Assembly (NCBI GenBank): GCA_003259005.1
Contig: QLII01000001.1
Span: 8,423,001-8,487,000 of the forward strand
Direction: 5' to 3'
From: Spirosoma telluris
GTDB taxonomy: Bacteria; Bacteroidota; Bacteroidia; Cytophagales; Spirosomataceae
DNA length: 64,000 nt
The first letter of the stretch is position 1. Each line of letters opens with the position of its first letter. Below are positions 26,632 to 36,800 of the stretch, piece after piece. The position numbers were made by a program, and so were the translations under genes. The notes below the pieces were generated by a model. The model ran no database searches and was not told the DNA's origin. It worked only from the letters and a program-made list of their open reading frames with translations.

Positions 26632-27348
26632 ATGAAATCTAAAAATTTAGTTAGCCTTTCGGTTGCCGCCGTATTTTTTGTCTTAGCCATTACCGGCCTT
26701 CTCATTTACTTCGGGCAGGGGACACACGTTGTTGAACACACGCATGCCTGGTTTGGGGTTCTGTTTGTGGCTGCAGCGGTGTTTCACATTGTCAATAACT
26801 GGGCGTCGATTGTAGGGTATACGAAAAATCGGCGGACGGGTAGTATTCAAAAGGAGTTCGTCATTCCGGTTATTATTGCGGCTGTTTTTGCCCTCGGAAT
26901 TGGGTTTGATCTGCCCGTTTTTGGGAAACTGGCCAACTTTGGTAAAGGATTGTTTCGAGGTGAGCGGCCAAGGGGAGGCCCTATGGCCCAGACTAAGGTC
27001 GATTCGATTGCAAACGCTGTTGAAACCGCATATGCCATGGCTTACACTAAAGGAGACACGGGCGCATTGGCAGCTGTAATGCCTGTTAAAACGGCTTTAC
27101 TGACCGAAGCCGGAACCATTTTGAACGGCTCTGATATGCAGAAAAATATACTGAAACGGGAAAAGCCGGAGGTCATCAAAACTAAAGTTGACCGAGCCGA
27201 AGCGCTGGACGACCACATGATTTTGGTATATGGTACGGCAACAAACTCAACCGCCACAACCCCGTCTGTTTATACGCATTTACTCAAAGAGCAAGATAAA
27301 AAGTGGCAGATTATTGCCGCTCAGCGAGCGTATCCAGCGGTGCAATAG
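26632..27348 (+). CDS. DUF4405-like membrane protein fused to an NTF2-like domain (second copy)
   Basis: A 238-residue paralogue of the protein at 4567-5310, with the same order: three helices with histidines (HTHAWFG, FHIVNNWAS), then a SnoaL/DUF4440-like domain from about 110 (MAQTKVDSIANAVETAYAMA, DDHMILVYGTATNS, WQIIAAQRAYPAVQ). The first 30 residues are nearly the same in both copies. The ATG at 26632 is chosen over 26539 because it matches the paralogue start and follows a -7 element. A histidine-bearing membrane part joined to a small-ligand or association domain suggests a redox or sensing role, which is not proved. Confidence 0.72.
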   Translation: MKSKNLVSLSVAAVFFVLAITGLLIYFGQGTHVVEHTHAWFGVLFVAAAVFHIVNNWASIVGYTKNRRTGSIQKEFVIPVIIAAVFALGIGFDLPVFGKLANFGKGLFRGERPRGGPMAQTKVDSIANAVETAYAMAYTKGDTGALAAVMPVKTALLTEAGTILNGSDMQKNILKREKPEVIKTKVDRAEALDDHMILVYGTATNSTATTPSVYTHLLKEQDKKWQIIAAQRAYPAVQ

Positions 27349-27377
27349 ACTGGTTGATAGCCCAATAAATCCTACTG

Positions 27378-27413
27378 AATAGGGAAGCAATTGCCAGCTT
27401 CCCTATTTGTTTT
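27378..27413 (+). terminator. Rho-independent terminator
   Basis: AATAGGGAAGC (27378-27388) pairs perfectly with GCTTCCCTATT (27397-27407), followed by TGTTTT, 30 bases after the DUF4405 stop. Confidence 0.85.
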
Positions 27414-27638
27414 AGTAAAGCACTATTACTTCATTGCAACAGAAATACGCTAGCTTACGTACTGATTATCAGATACCAATGAGTAAATCGGCTTAATACT
27501 ATTTAATCTTTTTATTCTGCAAAATGACTAGCCGATAGTGACACCCAGAAAAAATAGATCGAATTCTGACTATATAGTAAACTCTATTGACTATTTTTCG
27601 ATTGCCTTAAGCAACGTACATTTCTAGATAAGGATTGA

Positions 27639-30172
27639 ATGACGCAATTACTACGAACGCTTGTTGTCTTTAGCCTTTTGCTGTTCGGATGGCCTTTGTG
27701 GGCAACCGCTCAGCAAACAGTCTATACAATTAATGGTCGGGTAACCGATAAGGCGACTGGCGAAGGAATCCCTTTTGCCAGTATTGCCTTAAAAGGGAAA
27801 ACGTCGGGCACAACGTCGGATGCGGATGGGCGCTACTCACTCAAAATCACCCAGCTATCCGATTCATTACTAGTCCTGAGTTTAGGTTATCGTACCGGTT
27901 CATATCCCCTTCTGAAACAGGCAAGCCAAACGATTGATGCCCAATTGACGTCCGCAGCGACGAGGCTTCAGGAGGTAAAAGTGTATGCCAAAGGGGGCGA
28001 TCCGGCCTATCGGGTTATGCGCGAGGTTGTAGGGCGAAGGGATCAGTTCAATCCGGCGCAGCTTCAGGCGTATCAATACGATAGTTACACAAAGATTGAA
28101 GCCTATATCAACAACTTCGCCCAGAAGCGTAAAAACAATAAAGGACCCGGCCCCCTCGGGCGATTACTGGGCAAACTTCCGGCCATTATCGACGAAAATG
28201 GTAAGCCGGCTGTGCCCGTGTTTATCTCCGAGACATTCTCTAATTTTTACGCCCGCATCAATCCGGAAAAAACCAAGGAATACGTTCTGAAATCGCACGT
28301 GACGGGCGTGGGGGTTACGGATGGAGGGCTGATCGCCCAATTAACGGGCGCGTCGTTTCAACAGTACAATTTTTACCGGAACGCGCTCTATATTCTTCAG
28401 AAAGACATCCCTTCGCCTTTGGGTAGTCAGTGGGAAACGGTTTATACATTCCGGTTGAAAGATACGGTTGCGCTTAACAATGCCATTTGTTACGCCATTG
28501 AGTTTACGCCAAAACGAGCAAGCGATTTAGCGTTTACGGGTACCGTTTTGATCGATACACTCCACATGGCACTGGCACAGATAGACGCCAGGGTTGATAA
28601 ACGGGCTAATATCAACTTCGTTGATGAACTGCATATTGAGCAGGATTGGGAAACGACCGCTTCGGGTCTTCGCTTTCCGACGCAGACGCAGGTGACCATT
28701 GACACCGATGAGCCAGCACCGCGGGCACCAGGGGCTCTGATCCGGTTTTTTACCTTTGCCAGCAACATCATCGAGAATAAACCGAAAGAGCTTACGTTCT
28801 ACGATCCATCTATTGAGTTGGCTGACGATTACAAAGAAACCGACACGGCTTTCTGGCAGAGTGTGCGGCCCAATTCACTCTCACCCGATGAGTTACGAGC
28901 CATGCGTGTTGTCGATTCGGTGCGAAATGTGCCGTTTGTGAAGGTGGCTGGCGAAATCATTAAGTTAGGGGTAATTGGCTATAAGCCGCTGGGCAAATGG
29001 AACGTTGAGTTGGGACCGATCCTGAATTCCTACGCCAGCAATAATGTAGAAGGGCATCGCTTTCGGCTTGGTTTGCGAACCACCACAGGTTTCAGTAAAA
29101 AGTGGCTCCTGAGTGGATACGTAGCCTATGGCACACAGGATGAACAAATTAAGTACAGTGCCAATATTGAATACATTCTGAGCCGCAAGCCCTGGACGGT
29201 CATTGGGGTGAAGCGAAGCTATGATCTGGAGCGCGTTGGCGTATCTGCTGACAACATTGGTAACAATTCACTTTTTGCAGCCTACTCACGTTTCGGCAAC
29301 ATTCGGCGACCGTATTTTCAGGAGGAAAATCTGGTGTATTTCCGGCGCGAGATGGGTCGGGGATTTACGCAAACGCTGGCCTTGCGTACCCGCAGTTTCG
29401 AGCCTTTGTTTCCATTTGCCTTTCAGCCCCAGCAGCATGATGATGATCAGACCATTCGGAGTACCTATCAAACGACCGAACTGATCTCGGAAACCCGTTT
29501 TGCTCCGGATGAGGTAATTCTTCAGAATGACAATGTACGGGTTAGTACCGGAGCCGTACGTAAGCCTATTTTTACATTACGCTATACCCTTGGTGTCCGG
29601 AATGTGCTCGATGGCGATTTTACTTATCACCGAATCGCACTGGGTATGAAGCATTCGTTCCGGATGGGGTGCTGGGTAGAACCTATTATACACTTGGGGT
29701 GGGCATTATCCCCTCTACGGTTCCTTATCCATTACTCTATACACCCCTTGGCAACGAGTCGTCGTTTTACGTAGGCAATGCCTATAACCTGATGAATTAC
29801 TTTGAGTTCGTTTGCGATCGTTGGGCTACGGTACAAGTTGAGCACAATTTCAATGGGTTGTTATTCAATCGGTTGCCTTTATTGCGCAGGCTCAAGTGGC
29901 GCGAACTTATTACGGCGAAAGTTTTGGCAGGTAGTGTTTCGTCTGATAATCTGGCTATGATTCCTGCTACCAACGCAGCAGGGCAAGCGGTTGAAGGCTT
30001 CAGTTCGCTCACTCGAACACCGTATATCGAAGTGGGCTATGGCATCGACAATATCTTTAAAGTACTTCGAGTCGATGCTATTCATCGACTTACCTATCGC
30101 GACAACCTTAGTCGAACCGGCGTTCCCGTTACGCCTTTTGCCATCAAGCTCTCTGGCTGGCTGGCGTTTTGA
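27639..30172 (+). CDS. DUF5686 outer-membrane protein with carboxypeptidase-regulatory domain (one-base frameshift)
   Basis: About 844 residues. Signal peptide near 1-25 (LLFGWPLWATAQQ), then a carboxypeptidase-regulatory-like domain (YTINGRVTDKATGEGIPFAS, LQEVKVYAKGGDPAYRVMRE) and a long DUF5686 barrel-like part (KWNVELGPILNSYASNNVEG, FRLGLRTTTGFSKKWLLSGY). The frame breaks at 29666-29669; one extra G gives FRMGVLGRTYYTLGVG, and the barrel runs on to IKLSGWLAF, a normal end with an aromatic last residue. Proteins of this type are widespread in Bacteroidota outer membranes; no ligand is known. Confidence 0.85.
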
Positions 30173-30374
30173 TGGTTTGCCATCGTAGGTAACTGGTTTT
30201 GTGAGTTATACTACTTATTCTTTTTCTTTGGTCAGTACCCTGCGAATCATCATGACGCAGGCCATAAAGAGCATGATATTCACAAAAAGGTCATCAGTAA
30301 ATTAAACACAGAAATGACTTATAGACAACAACTTAGGAGGTTAATGTACAACTCGTCAACCCACGCCAGACCGC

Positions 30375-31064
30375 ATGAATTGGTGGATATTTGTTCAATT
30401 GTACCAATGGGTTGTCATCCCGCCAAACACGCCCGCCGATTACCTGCTTTCGGATGCTGCTTTTTTTGCCCAGGCTCGTAGTCAGCAGCCATTGAATCTG
30501 GATCACCCAGACACATTATTGCTGGATGTAGCGATTTTTCAGGCTACCAACGAAGTTAGGCGCCAGTTTGGCTTATCCGCTTTTCTTTACGATCCAGGTT
30601 TATATCAGGCTGCCCGTACGCATGCGGAGTCAATGATCCAGAAACACTATTATGGTCATGATAACTTCTATAGTCTAGCTGAACTCACCTCGGCTAAACG
30701 GATTAAGAGGTATACCAATCGGTTTAATTATACCGCCGAGAATATCGGACAATACCCAACTATTGATACGCCTGACTATTTCAGTGCCCGTTACAATGGC
30801 AATACCCATCAATACGAGTACTTTGATGTAGAGACAAAAAAACTGTATCGGCCATTTAGTTATGCAGGGTATGCCCGGACAGCCGTCCAGGAATGGCTTC
30901 ATTCGCTTCATCATCGGGCTAGTCTGCTGAGTCCGTTGTATACCCATATAGGATGTGCCGCCCGCTTGTCGCCCAATCCTTATAGCGAACGTCGCCCGCC
31001 TTTTGGGCGACTTGTTCAAAATTTTGGGGCACAGTGTACGTCCCAACTGCCAACAACTCATTAG
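30375..31064 (+). CDS. CAP (SCP/PR1-like) domain protein
   Basis: A 229-residue protein. The CAP domain runs from about 50 to 220: FQATNEVRRQFGLSAFLYDP, ARTHAESMIQ (first His), YTAENIGQYP (Glu), and AVQEWLHSLHHRASLLSP with HIGCAARLS, which carries the second His. CAP proteins are secreted in most bacteria and their function is unclear. The N-terminus MNWWIFVQLYQWVVIPPN is hydrophobic but short, so export by a weak or misread signal is possible. An AGGAGG at 30335-30340 precedes a different ATG (30344) that opens only a short frame. Confidence 0.75.
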   Translation: MNWWIFVQLYQWVVIPPNTPADYLLSDAAFFAQARSQQPLNLDHPDTLLLDVAIFQATNEVRRQFGLSAFLYDPGLYQAARTHAESMIQKHYYGHDNFYSLAELTSAKRIKRYTNRFNYTAENIGQYPTIDTPDYFSARYNGNTHQYEYFDVETKKLYRPFSYAGYARTAVQEWLHSLHHRASLLSPLYTHIGCAARLSPNPYSERRPPFGRLVQNFGAQCTSQLPTTH

Positions 31065-31351
31065 CTCACACCTTTGGGGGAGTGAATAGGGTCACGTTGA
31101 ATCTATCCCTTTTGGAAAAGATGGAAAATCTGCCCTAAACAGCATCCATCTTGAGTATACTCAATCGGGATTCGCAACCAGAACAATAGGTTGATACGAA
31201 TGCAGTAGGGTAGTTAGTTAAACAACTTCTTGACCGGAAATAAAGACAAGATAAACCCTGGTGTATCCAGTAAGGAAGCCTGGAAGTAATAAATGAGGAG
31301 ATTAAGGATAAATATTCAATTAATCCGGGAAGTTCTGAGATAGGTTTTGTT

Positions 31352-31846
31352 ATGTTTGAAAAGTTAATTCATTCATATATAGTTACCCTATCAATGATAG
31401 CACCATCTCTACCTAAGAGTAGTTCCGATAAAGTAGTGTATTTGGTAGACGATGATGAAGAAGATGCTTTCCTCTTTGAGATGGCTATTCACGAAATCAT
31501 CCCTTATTGTCGGTTACGCATCTTCTATAATGGCCTGATCCTATTAGAAGTTCTGGCCGACCCAGCGGCTAAGCCACATCTCATTTTTCTGGATATGCAT
31601 ATGCCTTACCCCGACGGCCTGGAAGTACTCATGAATCTAAAAATTAATCGACAATGGGCTGATATTCCGGTTATTATGCTGACGGGTGTCGATGATACGG
31701 ATAAGATTTCGTTAGCCTATCAGCTTGGTGCCCAATCGGTGATTAATAAACCAGACTCTCACAGTAAGCTACTGGACATTGTGATGAATATTCGGGAATA
31801 CTGGTTTAAGACGGTGCGCCTGCCTGGTCATGCGTCGTTGGAATAA
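31352..31846 (+). CDS. Stand-alone receiver-domain response regulator (Rcp1-like)
   Basis: A 164-residue protein with a receiver domain only. Its motifs are VYLVDDDEEDAFLF (acidic pocket), IFLDMHMPYPDG with the phosphoacceptor Asp, MLTGVDD with the Thr, and INKPDS with the Lys. ATG 31394 (MIAPSLPKSS) is an alternative start that fits the family length better, since the first 14 residues add nothing. Single receivers of this group pass phosphate within phosphorelays; the nearest possible partner is the hybrid kinase with an Hpt domain at 33888-37812. The 3' end overlaps the convergent gene by 41 bases. Confidence 0.88.
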   Translation: MFEKLIHSYIVTLSMIAPSLPKSSSDKVVYLVDDDEEDAFLFEMAIHEIIPYCRLRIFYNGLILLEVLADPAAKPHLIFLDMHMPYPDGLEVLMNLKINRQWADIPVIMLTGVDDTDKISLAYQLGAQSVINKPDSHSKLLDIVMNIREYWFKTVRLPGHASLE

Positions 31847-32210
31847 CATGCTGCTCAATGTGCCGAAGCGATTGGAGGTAATTCTTTAGATCTTCTTCCG
31901 TGCCGAAGAGTTTGGGTTCTTTGATGGGGAGTTTGAGTTTCAGGGGCACTTTGACCAGATCTTCATAAATCCCAATAGGCTTAAGTTCATAAACCGTATT
32001 GGCCACTTTCAACTCATAAGTATCCAGAGGTTCGTCAATGACGCTCATTTCTTCAAGGCGACCATCGAAAAAGATGCGCTCAATCTGCGCCTGAAAATAG
32101 GGATAAGTAGGTCCTTTTTTGTCAGAAAGGCGTTGACCATGTTCTTGGTTGACAAATACGGTGTCACCTACTTTGAATGGCAACTCAATTGTAGTAAAAG
32201 TAATAGTCAT
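31806..32210 (-). CDS. Hypothetical protein, 134 residues
   Basis: A soluble protein with no signal peptide. Residues 10-30 read FKVGDTVFVNQEHGQRLSDK, a short SH3-like or beta-barrel pattern, and KGPTYPYFQAQIERIFFDGR and LEEMSVIDEPLDTYELKVAN follow. I do not recognise the family. The coding look is good: no rare stretches, steady codon use and a short AT-rich upstream region. Its 3' end overlaps the response regulator gene by 41 bases on the opposite strand, so one of the two C-termini may be shorter in reality. Confidence 0.6.
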   Translation of the reverse strand: MTITFTTIELPFKVGDTVFVNQEHGQRLSDKKGPTYPYFQAQIERIFFDGRLEEMSVIDEPLDTYELKVANTVYELKPIGIYEDLVKVPLKLKLPIKEPKLFGTEEDLKNYLQSLRHIEQHVIPTTHDQAGAPS

Positions 32211-32370
32211 GGCGGTAATTTTTAGGTAAAATTACAGATGAAATTACTGGCTGGCAATGGACTGGTGAGTACCACCTTGTCTTATGATTGACATTGTACA
32301 GCTTAGATTGGCACTACTACTACTATTCTGGACATTAGATAAGGGAGCCTGCAAAAAAGTTCTTTTCAAG

Positions 32371-32508
32371 ATGAACACAACAATGAAAGATCAGGAGCCA
32401 GCCGAGGGAGATTATTACGGTACAATTTACAAAGGCCCTCTTATACTCCCAATTCTTGGGATCGTAGTGGCAGTGGCACTTTGGTGGTTTTGGAAGAAAC
32501 GAAGGTAA
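32371..32508 (+). CDS. Small single-helix membrane protein, 45 residues
   Basis: MNTTMKDQEPAEGDYYGTIY precedes one hydrophobic helix, PLILPILGIVVAVALWWFW, and a basic end KKRR. The charge pattern places the C-terminus inside the cell. I chose ATG 32371 rather than 32284, as the extra 29 residues look random. No family is recognised. It converges on the lipoprotein gene across a 40-bp palindrome. Confidence 0.5.
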   Translation: MNTTMKDQEPAEGDYYGTIYKGPLILPILGIVVAVALWWFWKKRR

Positions 32509-32525
32509 TTAAACGAAGAGTTTGC

Positions 32526-32577
32526 ACAACCCAGAACTGCTCACGCGTGAGCAGTTCTGGGTTGTTAGGTTTTTATT
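32526..32577. terminator. Perfect 40-bp palindrome, bidirectional terminator
   Basis: The arms ACAACCCAGAACTGCTCACG and its exact complement meet with no loop (32526-32565), and TAGGTTTTTATTG follows on the plus strand. It separates two convergent genes. Confidence 0.85.
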
Positions 32578-33136
32578 GTCCAAACAAACCGAGGATTGTG
32601 CCAAGGGCGCCAATAAGGGCTAAAATCAGGCCGATAAAGGCAGCTGTGCCCGTACCTGCAATTAAAAGTATCAGACCTCCAATCAGCAGTACAATTCCTC
32701 CGATCAGAATCACGGGATTGGCCATCGTTTTTTCTGAATGATTGGGTGCCAGTTGCCGATTTATCTGTTTGTTAATTTTCCTGATCATTAACCGTTCCAC
32801 TACATTCATCTTATGTGGAGCAATGACGGCTTTGGACTCCAGTGTTCCATGCGTTGGCATCAGCAACATTTTGGCCTGCTTCATACGCTTAGCCAATTTT
32901 TCGTTTACTGCCAGTTTGCTGTCATTGCGAATGTAGGCATCAACTTCTGTGAGGGTTGCATTCGCCTTGGCCATCAGCTCCGTGGGCGCTGTTTCCATTT
33001 GAGGAAGTTCAACTTCGGCTGTTGCCAGCGGCTCAATAGGGCCGCGTTGAAAATAAGCAACAGGACGGCTGCAAGACGACAAGATAGCCATTCCGAGTAG
33101 AGTGGTACACAGGTATTTCGTGAATGTATTGGTCAT
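32573..33136 (-). CDS. Lipoprotein with C-terminal glycine-rich membrane helices
   Basis: A 187-residue protein. The lipobox is AILSSC (Cys22). Residues 40-125 are helical and charged (TEVDAYIRNDSKLAVNEKLA, RMKQAKMLLMPTHG). Two hydrophobic Gly-rich helices close it: PVILIGGIVLLIGGLILLIA and TAAFIGLILALIGALGTILG. A lipid anchor at one end and two membrane helices at the other is unusual for an outer-membrane lipoprotein and may mean that it stays in the inner membrane. No family is recognised. Confidence 0.65.
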   Translation of the reverse strand: MTNTFTKYLCTTLLGMAILSSCSRPVAYFQRGPIEPLATAEVELPQMETAPTELMAKANATLTEVDAYIRNDSKLAVNEKLAKRMKQAKMLLMPTHGTLESKAVIAPHKMNVVERLMIRKINKQINRQLAPNHSEKTMANPVILIGGIVLLIGGLILLIAGTGTAAFIGLILALIGALGTILGLFGQ

Positions 33137-33262
33137 GAATCACAATGGATTTGATAATAGAACCCAGTAAGTTGTCTGGGGACAGTTTAGATTTGGGTAA
33201 AGTTCTTATTCTAGTTATGACGTAGAATTAAACTACCGTTAAATCGCTTCCTGGTAAAACCA

Positions 33263-33299
33263 GCAAAAAAAATGCTGACCCTAAGTAAGGTCAGCATTT
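33263..33299 (-). terminator. Rho-independent terminator, minus strand
   Basis: AAATGCTGACC (33270-33280) pairs with GGTCAGCATTT (33289-33299). On the minus strand the stem is followed by a T-run of eight, so a minus-strand transcript ends here. Confidence 0.8.
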
Positions 33300-33513
33300 C
33301 CGCTTCTATCCACACCATCCATTTGCTCGAAAGCAAATGGCAATCAAGTAGCCAATACCCGCCAACTAGTTAGTTCGATTTGAGTCAACTTTAGGTTTCT
33401 GTTGACGCCATGCTCAGTCGACCGGTCTTCACTAAACTTCTGCTTAACCAGTGCCTGTTTACAAGTTGGCGCTGACTAATAAACTGGCTCTAGTTAGCGC
33501 GGCCAGTTTATTA
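33300..33513 (-). other. Hairpin-rich region, candidate structured RNA or 3' UTR
   Basis: No gene longer than a micro-ORF is found between 33137 and 33878. This part holds several hairpins in a row: CCATTTGCT with AGCAAATGG (33319-33340, four-base loop), GTCAAC with GTTGAC (33384-33406), and TAATAAACTGGC with GCCAGTTTATTA (33477-33513). The terminator at 33263-33299 closes the transcript on the minus strand. The last arm contains the stop codon of the 32-residue ORF. The region from 33610 to 33878 shows nothing recognisable. Confidence 0.4.
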
Positions 33514-33609
33514 TAGACTTACAATTGTCCAGGTGGTTATAATCGCCAGAACAGCCAGCGCACAGAGAATGTAGTTTAGAACGGTCGAGTGATAATTGCG
33601 AGTATTCAT
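33511..33609 (-). CDS. Possible 32-residue membrane micropeptide
   Basis: MNTRNYHSTVLNYILCALAV continues as LAIITTWTIVSL and would form one membrane helix. It opens with ATG and closes with TAA, and a strong minus-strand terminator lies about 210 bases downstream. There is no Shine-Dalgarno sequence, as is usual in this phylum. The evidence is the helix-like composition and the terminator only. Confidence 0.4.
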   Translation of the reverse strand: MNTRNYHSTVLNYILCALAVLAIITTWTIVSL

Positions 33610-33887
33610 TATAAACAGAACAAGTTAGATGGGTACGGTTTCTTCATTAGATACAGATTGGTGAAATAGATACAAAATATTTATTAAAAGGTAGGTTGGC
33701 CAGTTTTGTGACTGCCTGACCCAGCTGTGTGGCATTCAGGCTCAAGACATTCCGTTCAATCCTGAATTGTATTTTTGTTTAATATTTTTTCCTTTTAACT
33801 CTTATTTGTTACCAATAAATAAATATAAGAAATAGTATAAGAGCAATCCAGTACCTTAAATTCCTGTATGCTTAGCTAGTGAAATTT

Positions 33888-36800
33888 ATGCCTTTTCCTC
33901 CTAATGAGAATAAGCGATTAGAAGCGTTACACCGTTATCAGATTCTGGATACACTGCCTGAAAAAGCCTTCGATCGGCTAACTGAATTGGCATCGTTGAT
34001 TTGTGAGACGCCTATGTCACTCGTAACCCTACTCGATAAGGATCGGCAATGGTTCAAATCGCAGGTAGGAATTGATGGGTCAGAAACCAGCCGGGATGTT
34101 GCTTTTTGCCAGTACGCTATCATGGATACCAGTATCCTTGAAGTAGAAGATGCTGCCCAGGATGTTCGCTTTAAGGAAAATCCGTTTGTTACCGACGCGC
34201 CCAAAGTCCGGTTTTATGCCGGTTATCCCTAACCGATCCTGATGGCTATGCTTTGGGAGCCCTTTGTGTATTAGACCAGACGCCCAGAAAACTGACAGAT
34301 AATCAACAAAAAGCATTGACCATGCTGGGTGAGATGGCCATTGGGCTCATTGTTGAACATCGCCAAAAACAGGAACTGGCTTACTTTGAAAACCTCTTTA
34401 CGCTTTCCAATGATTTGATTTTTGTAGCAGGTACGGATGGATACCTCAAAAAAATCAACCCAGCTTTTGGCCACGTTTTAGGCTGGGACGAATCGTATTT
34501 ACTAAGTACATCTTTTTTTGAGTTAGTTCACCCCGATGACCAGCTAGCTACTCAGCAGGAGATCCGTCAGTTAGCAACCGGAAACACGACCACCAATTTT
34601 ACCCATCGCTTTCGATGTCAGGATGGTACCTATCGCTATCTCCAATGGGTGGCTACGCCGGAGCCTGCCACCGGTTATCTGTTTGCTATTGCGAGGGACG
34701 TTACCGAAGAAAAACAAAAGGAGTTTCAACTCTTTCAGTCGGAGAATAGATTCCGCTCATTCTTCGAGAATTCCCAGGGGCTCATGTGCATTCATGATTT
34801 GGAAGGAACACTTTTATCCGTTAATACCGCTGGGGCTCAGGCATTGGGGTATCAGCCTGAAGAGTTGATTGGCCGCCGTTTGCGAGACATCGTTCCGGAG
34901 GAGCAACATGCAGGATTTGATGCGTATCTGGCGAGTATTGGTAAAACCGGGAGAGCCAACGGTCTGATGCATACGCTTCATAAAAATGGCTCCCTGCATA
35001 TCTGGTTATTCGCCAATATTTTGGAACATGAGTTGAATGGCGATTCCTACATTATTGGAAACGCCATCGACATTACCAGACGGCACCAACTGGAAGTCGA
35101 TTTGAAGTGGACAACCCAAATGCTGGAGCAAACCAATGAGGTAGCCCGAATTGGTACCTGGGAGGCCGATTTTAGCCAGGGTACTATGTACTGGTCATCC
35201 GTTACCAAAGCCATTCACGAAGTGCCTGCCGACTTTGTGCCTTTGCTTGATTCAGGCGATACTTTCTTTAGAGGAAAAAACTATGAACTAATTGTTGAAG
35301 CCGTTGATCGATCCAGGCGTGATGGTACAGCCTTTGATATAGAACTACAGATCGTTACGGCACTTGATCGGGAGGTCTGGGTACGTATAGTAGGCAAACC
35401 AGAATCTGAAGAAGATGGATATAAGCGCCTTTACGGTACGTTTCAGGATATTGATGAAAAGAAAAAGGCAGAGCAGGCACTGGTCAACGAAAAATTACGG
35501 CTGGCAGCTTTCGTTGAACATGCTCCGGCGGCTGTAGCCATGTTCGACCAGAATATGACATATCTGGCCGTTAGTAATCGTTGGCGGGAAGATTATAAGC
35601 TAAAAAACACCGTCGTTGGCTTATCGCATTACGAGGTATTTCCAACGCTATCCGCCGACTGGAAGGCTAGATTTGCCCAGTGTCTCCATGGAGCCGTGGA
35701 AAAGAGCGATGAGTATGTCTGGCGCCCACAGGGAAGCGATAGTGACCGATATATGTGCTGGGAAATAAGGCCTTGGTATCAATATGATGGGTCTATCGGG
35801 GAGTCATAATGTCAACCCAGGATATTACCGAATCCTATCTGCAACGGGAAGAATTGAAGAGAGCCAAGCAACTGGCAGAACAGGCTAGCGTTGCCAAATC
35901 TGAATTTCTGGCCAACATGAGCCATGAAATCAGGACTCCGCTAAATGGTGTCATTGGCTTTACCGATCTGGTGCTTAGAACATCACTTAACGAAACTCAG
36001 CATCAGTACCTGTCTATTGTCGATCAATCGGCGAACGCGTTATTAAGCATTATCAACGATATTCTGGACTTTTCTAAAATTGAAGCCGGTAAGCTGGAGA
36101 TGGCGATCGAGAAAGTTGATGTCTATGAAATCAGCAGCCAGGCTGCTGATATTATTACTTATCAGGCTCAGAATAAAGGGCTTGAGATGTTACTGAATCT
36201 ACCCGCCGACTTGCCACGGTTCATTTACATAGATTCAGTACGCTTGAAGCAGATACTGGTGAATCTATTGGGCAATGCTGTTAAATTTACTGAGCAGGGA
36301 GAGATTGAACTAAAAATAACGCCATTAACCGATCCAACGCAGGATTACGTCACCTTCCGCTTTGAGGTACGGGATACGGGTATTGGTATCAAGCCCGAAA
36401 TGCAGGAGCGCATTTTCGATGCGTTCTCGCAGGAAGATGCCTCTACCACAAAAAAATACGGCGGCACGGGTCTTGGATTGACCATCTCCAACAAGCTGTT
36501 GGGCTTGATGGGAAGCCGCCTTGAGTTAGTGAGCAAACCAGGGGAGGGGAGTTGCTTTTCCTTCGATGTACGCCTTAAAACGGAAACCGGTGATGCGATA
36601 AACTGGCAGGGCATTGACCTGATTAAAAGCGTACTGATTGTGGATGATAATGAAAACAACCGTCTGATCTTACGGCAAATGTTTTTGTTAAAACAAATTC
36701 ATGTCGATGAAGCCAGCAATGGATTTGAAGCGCTCCAGTTATTAGGCAGGAATAAGCAGTATGATGTGATTCTGATGGATTACCATATGCCGTATATGGA

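Noticed and set aside
30335-30346. AGGAGG with ATG 30344 as a start for the CAP gene
   Set aside because: The frame from this ATG closes after about 45 codons and differs from the CAP frame. Joining them would need an added base, opposite to the base loss seen elsewhere. Shine-Dalgarno sites are also rarely used in this phylum.
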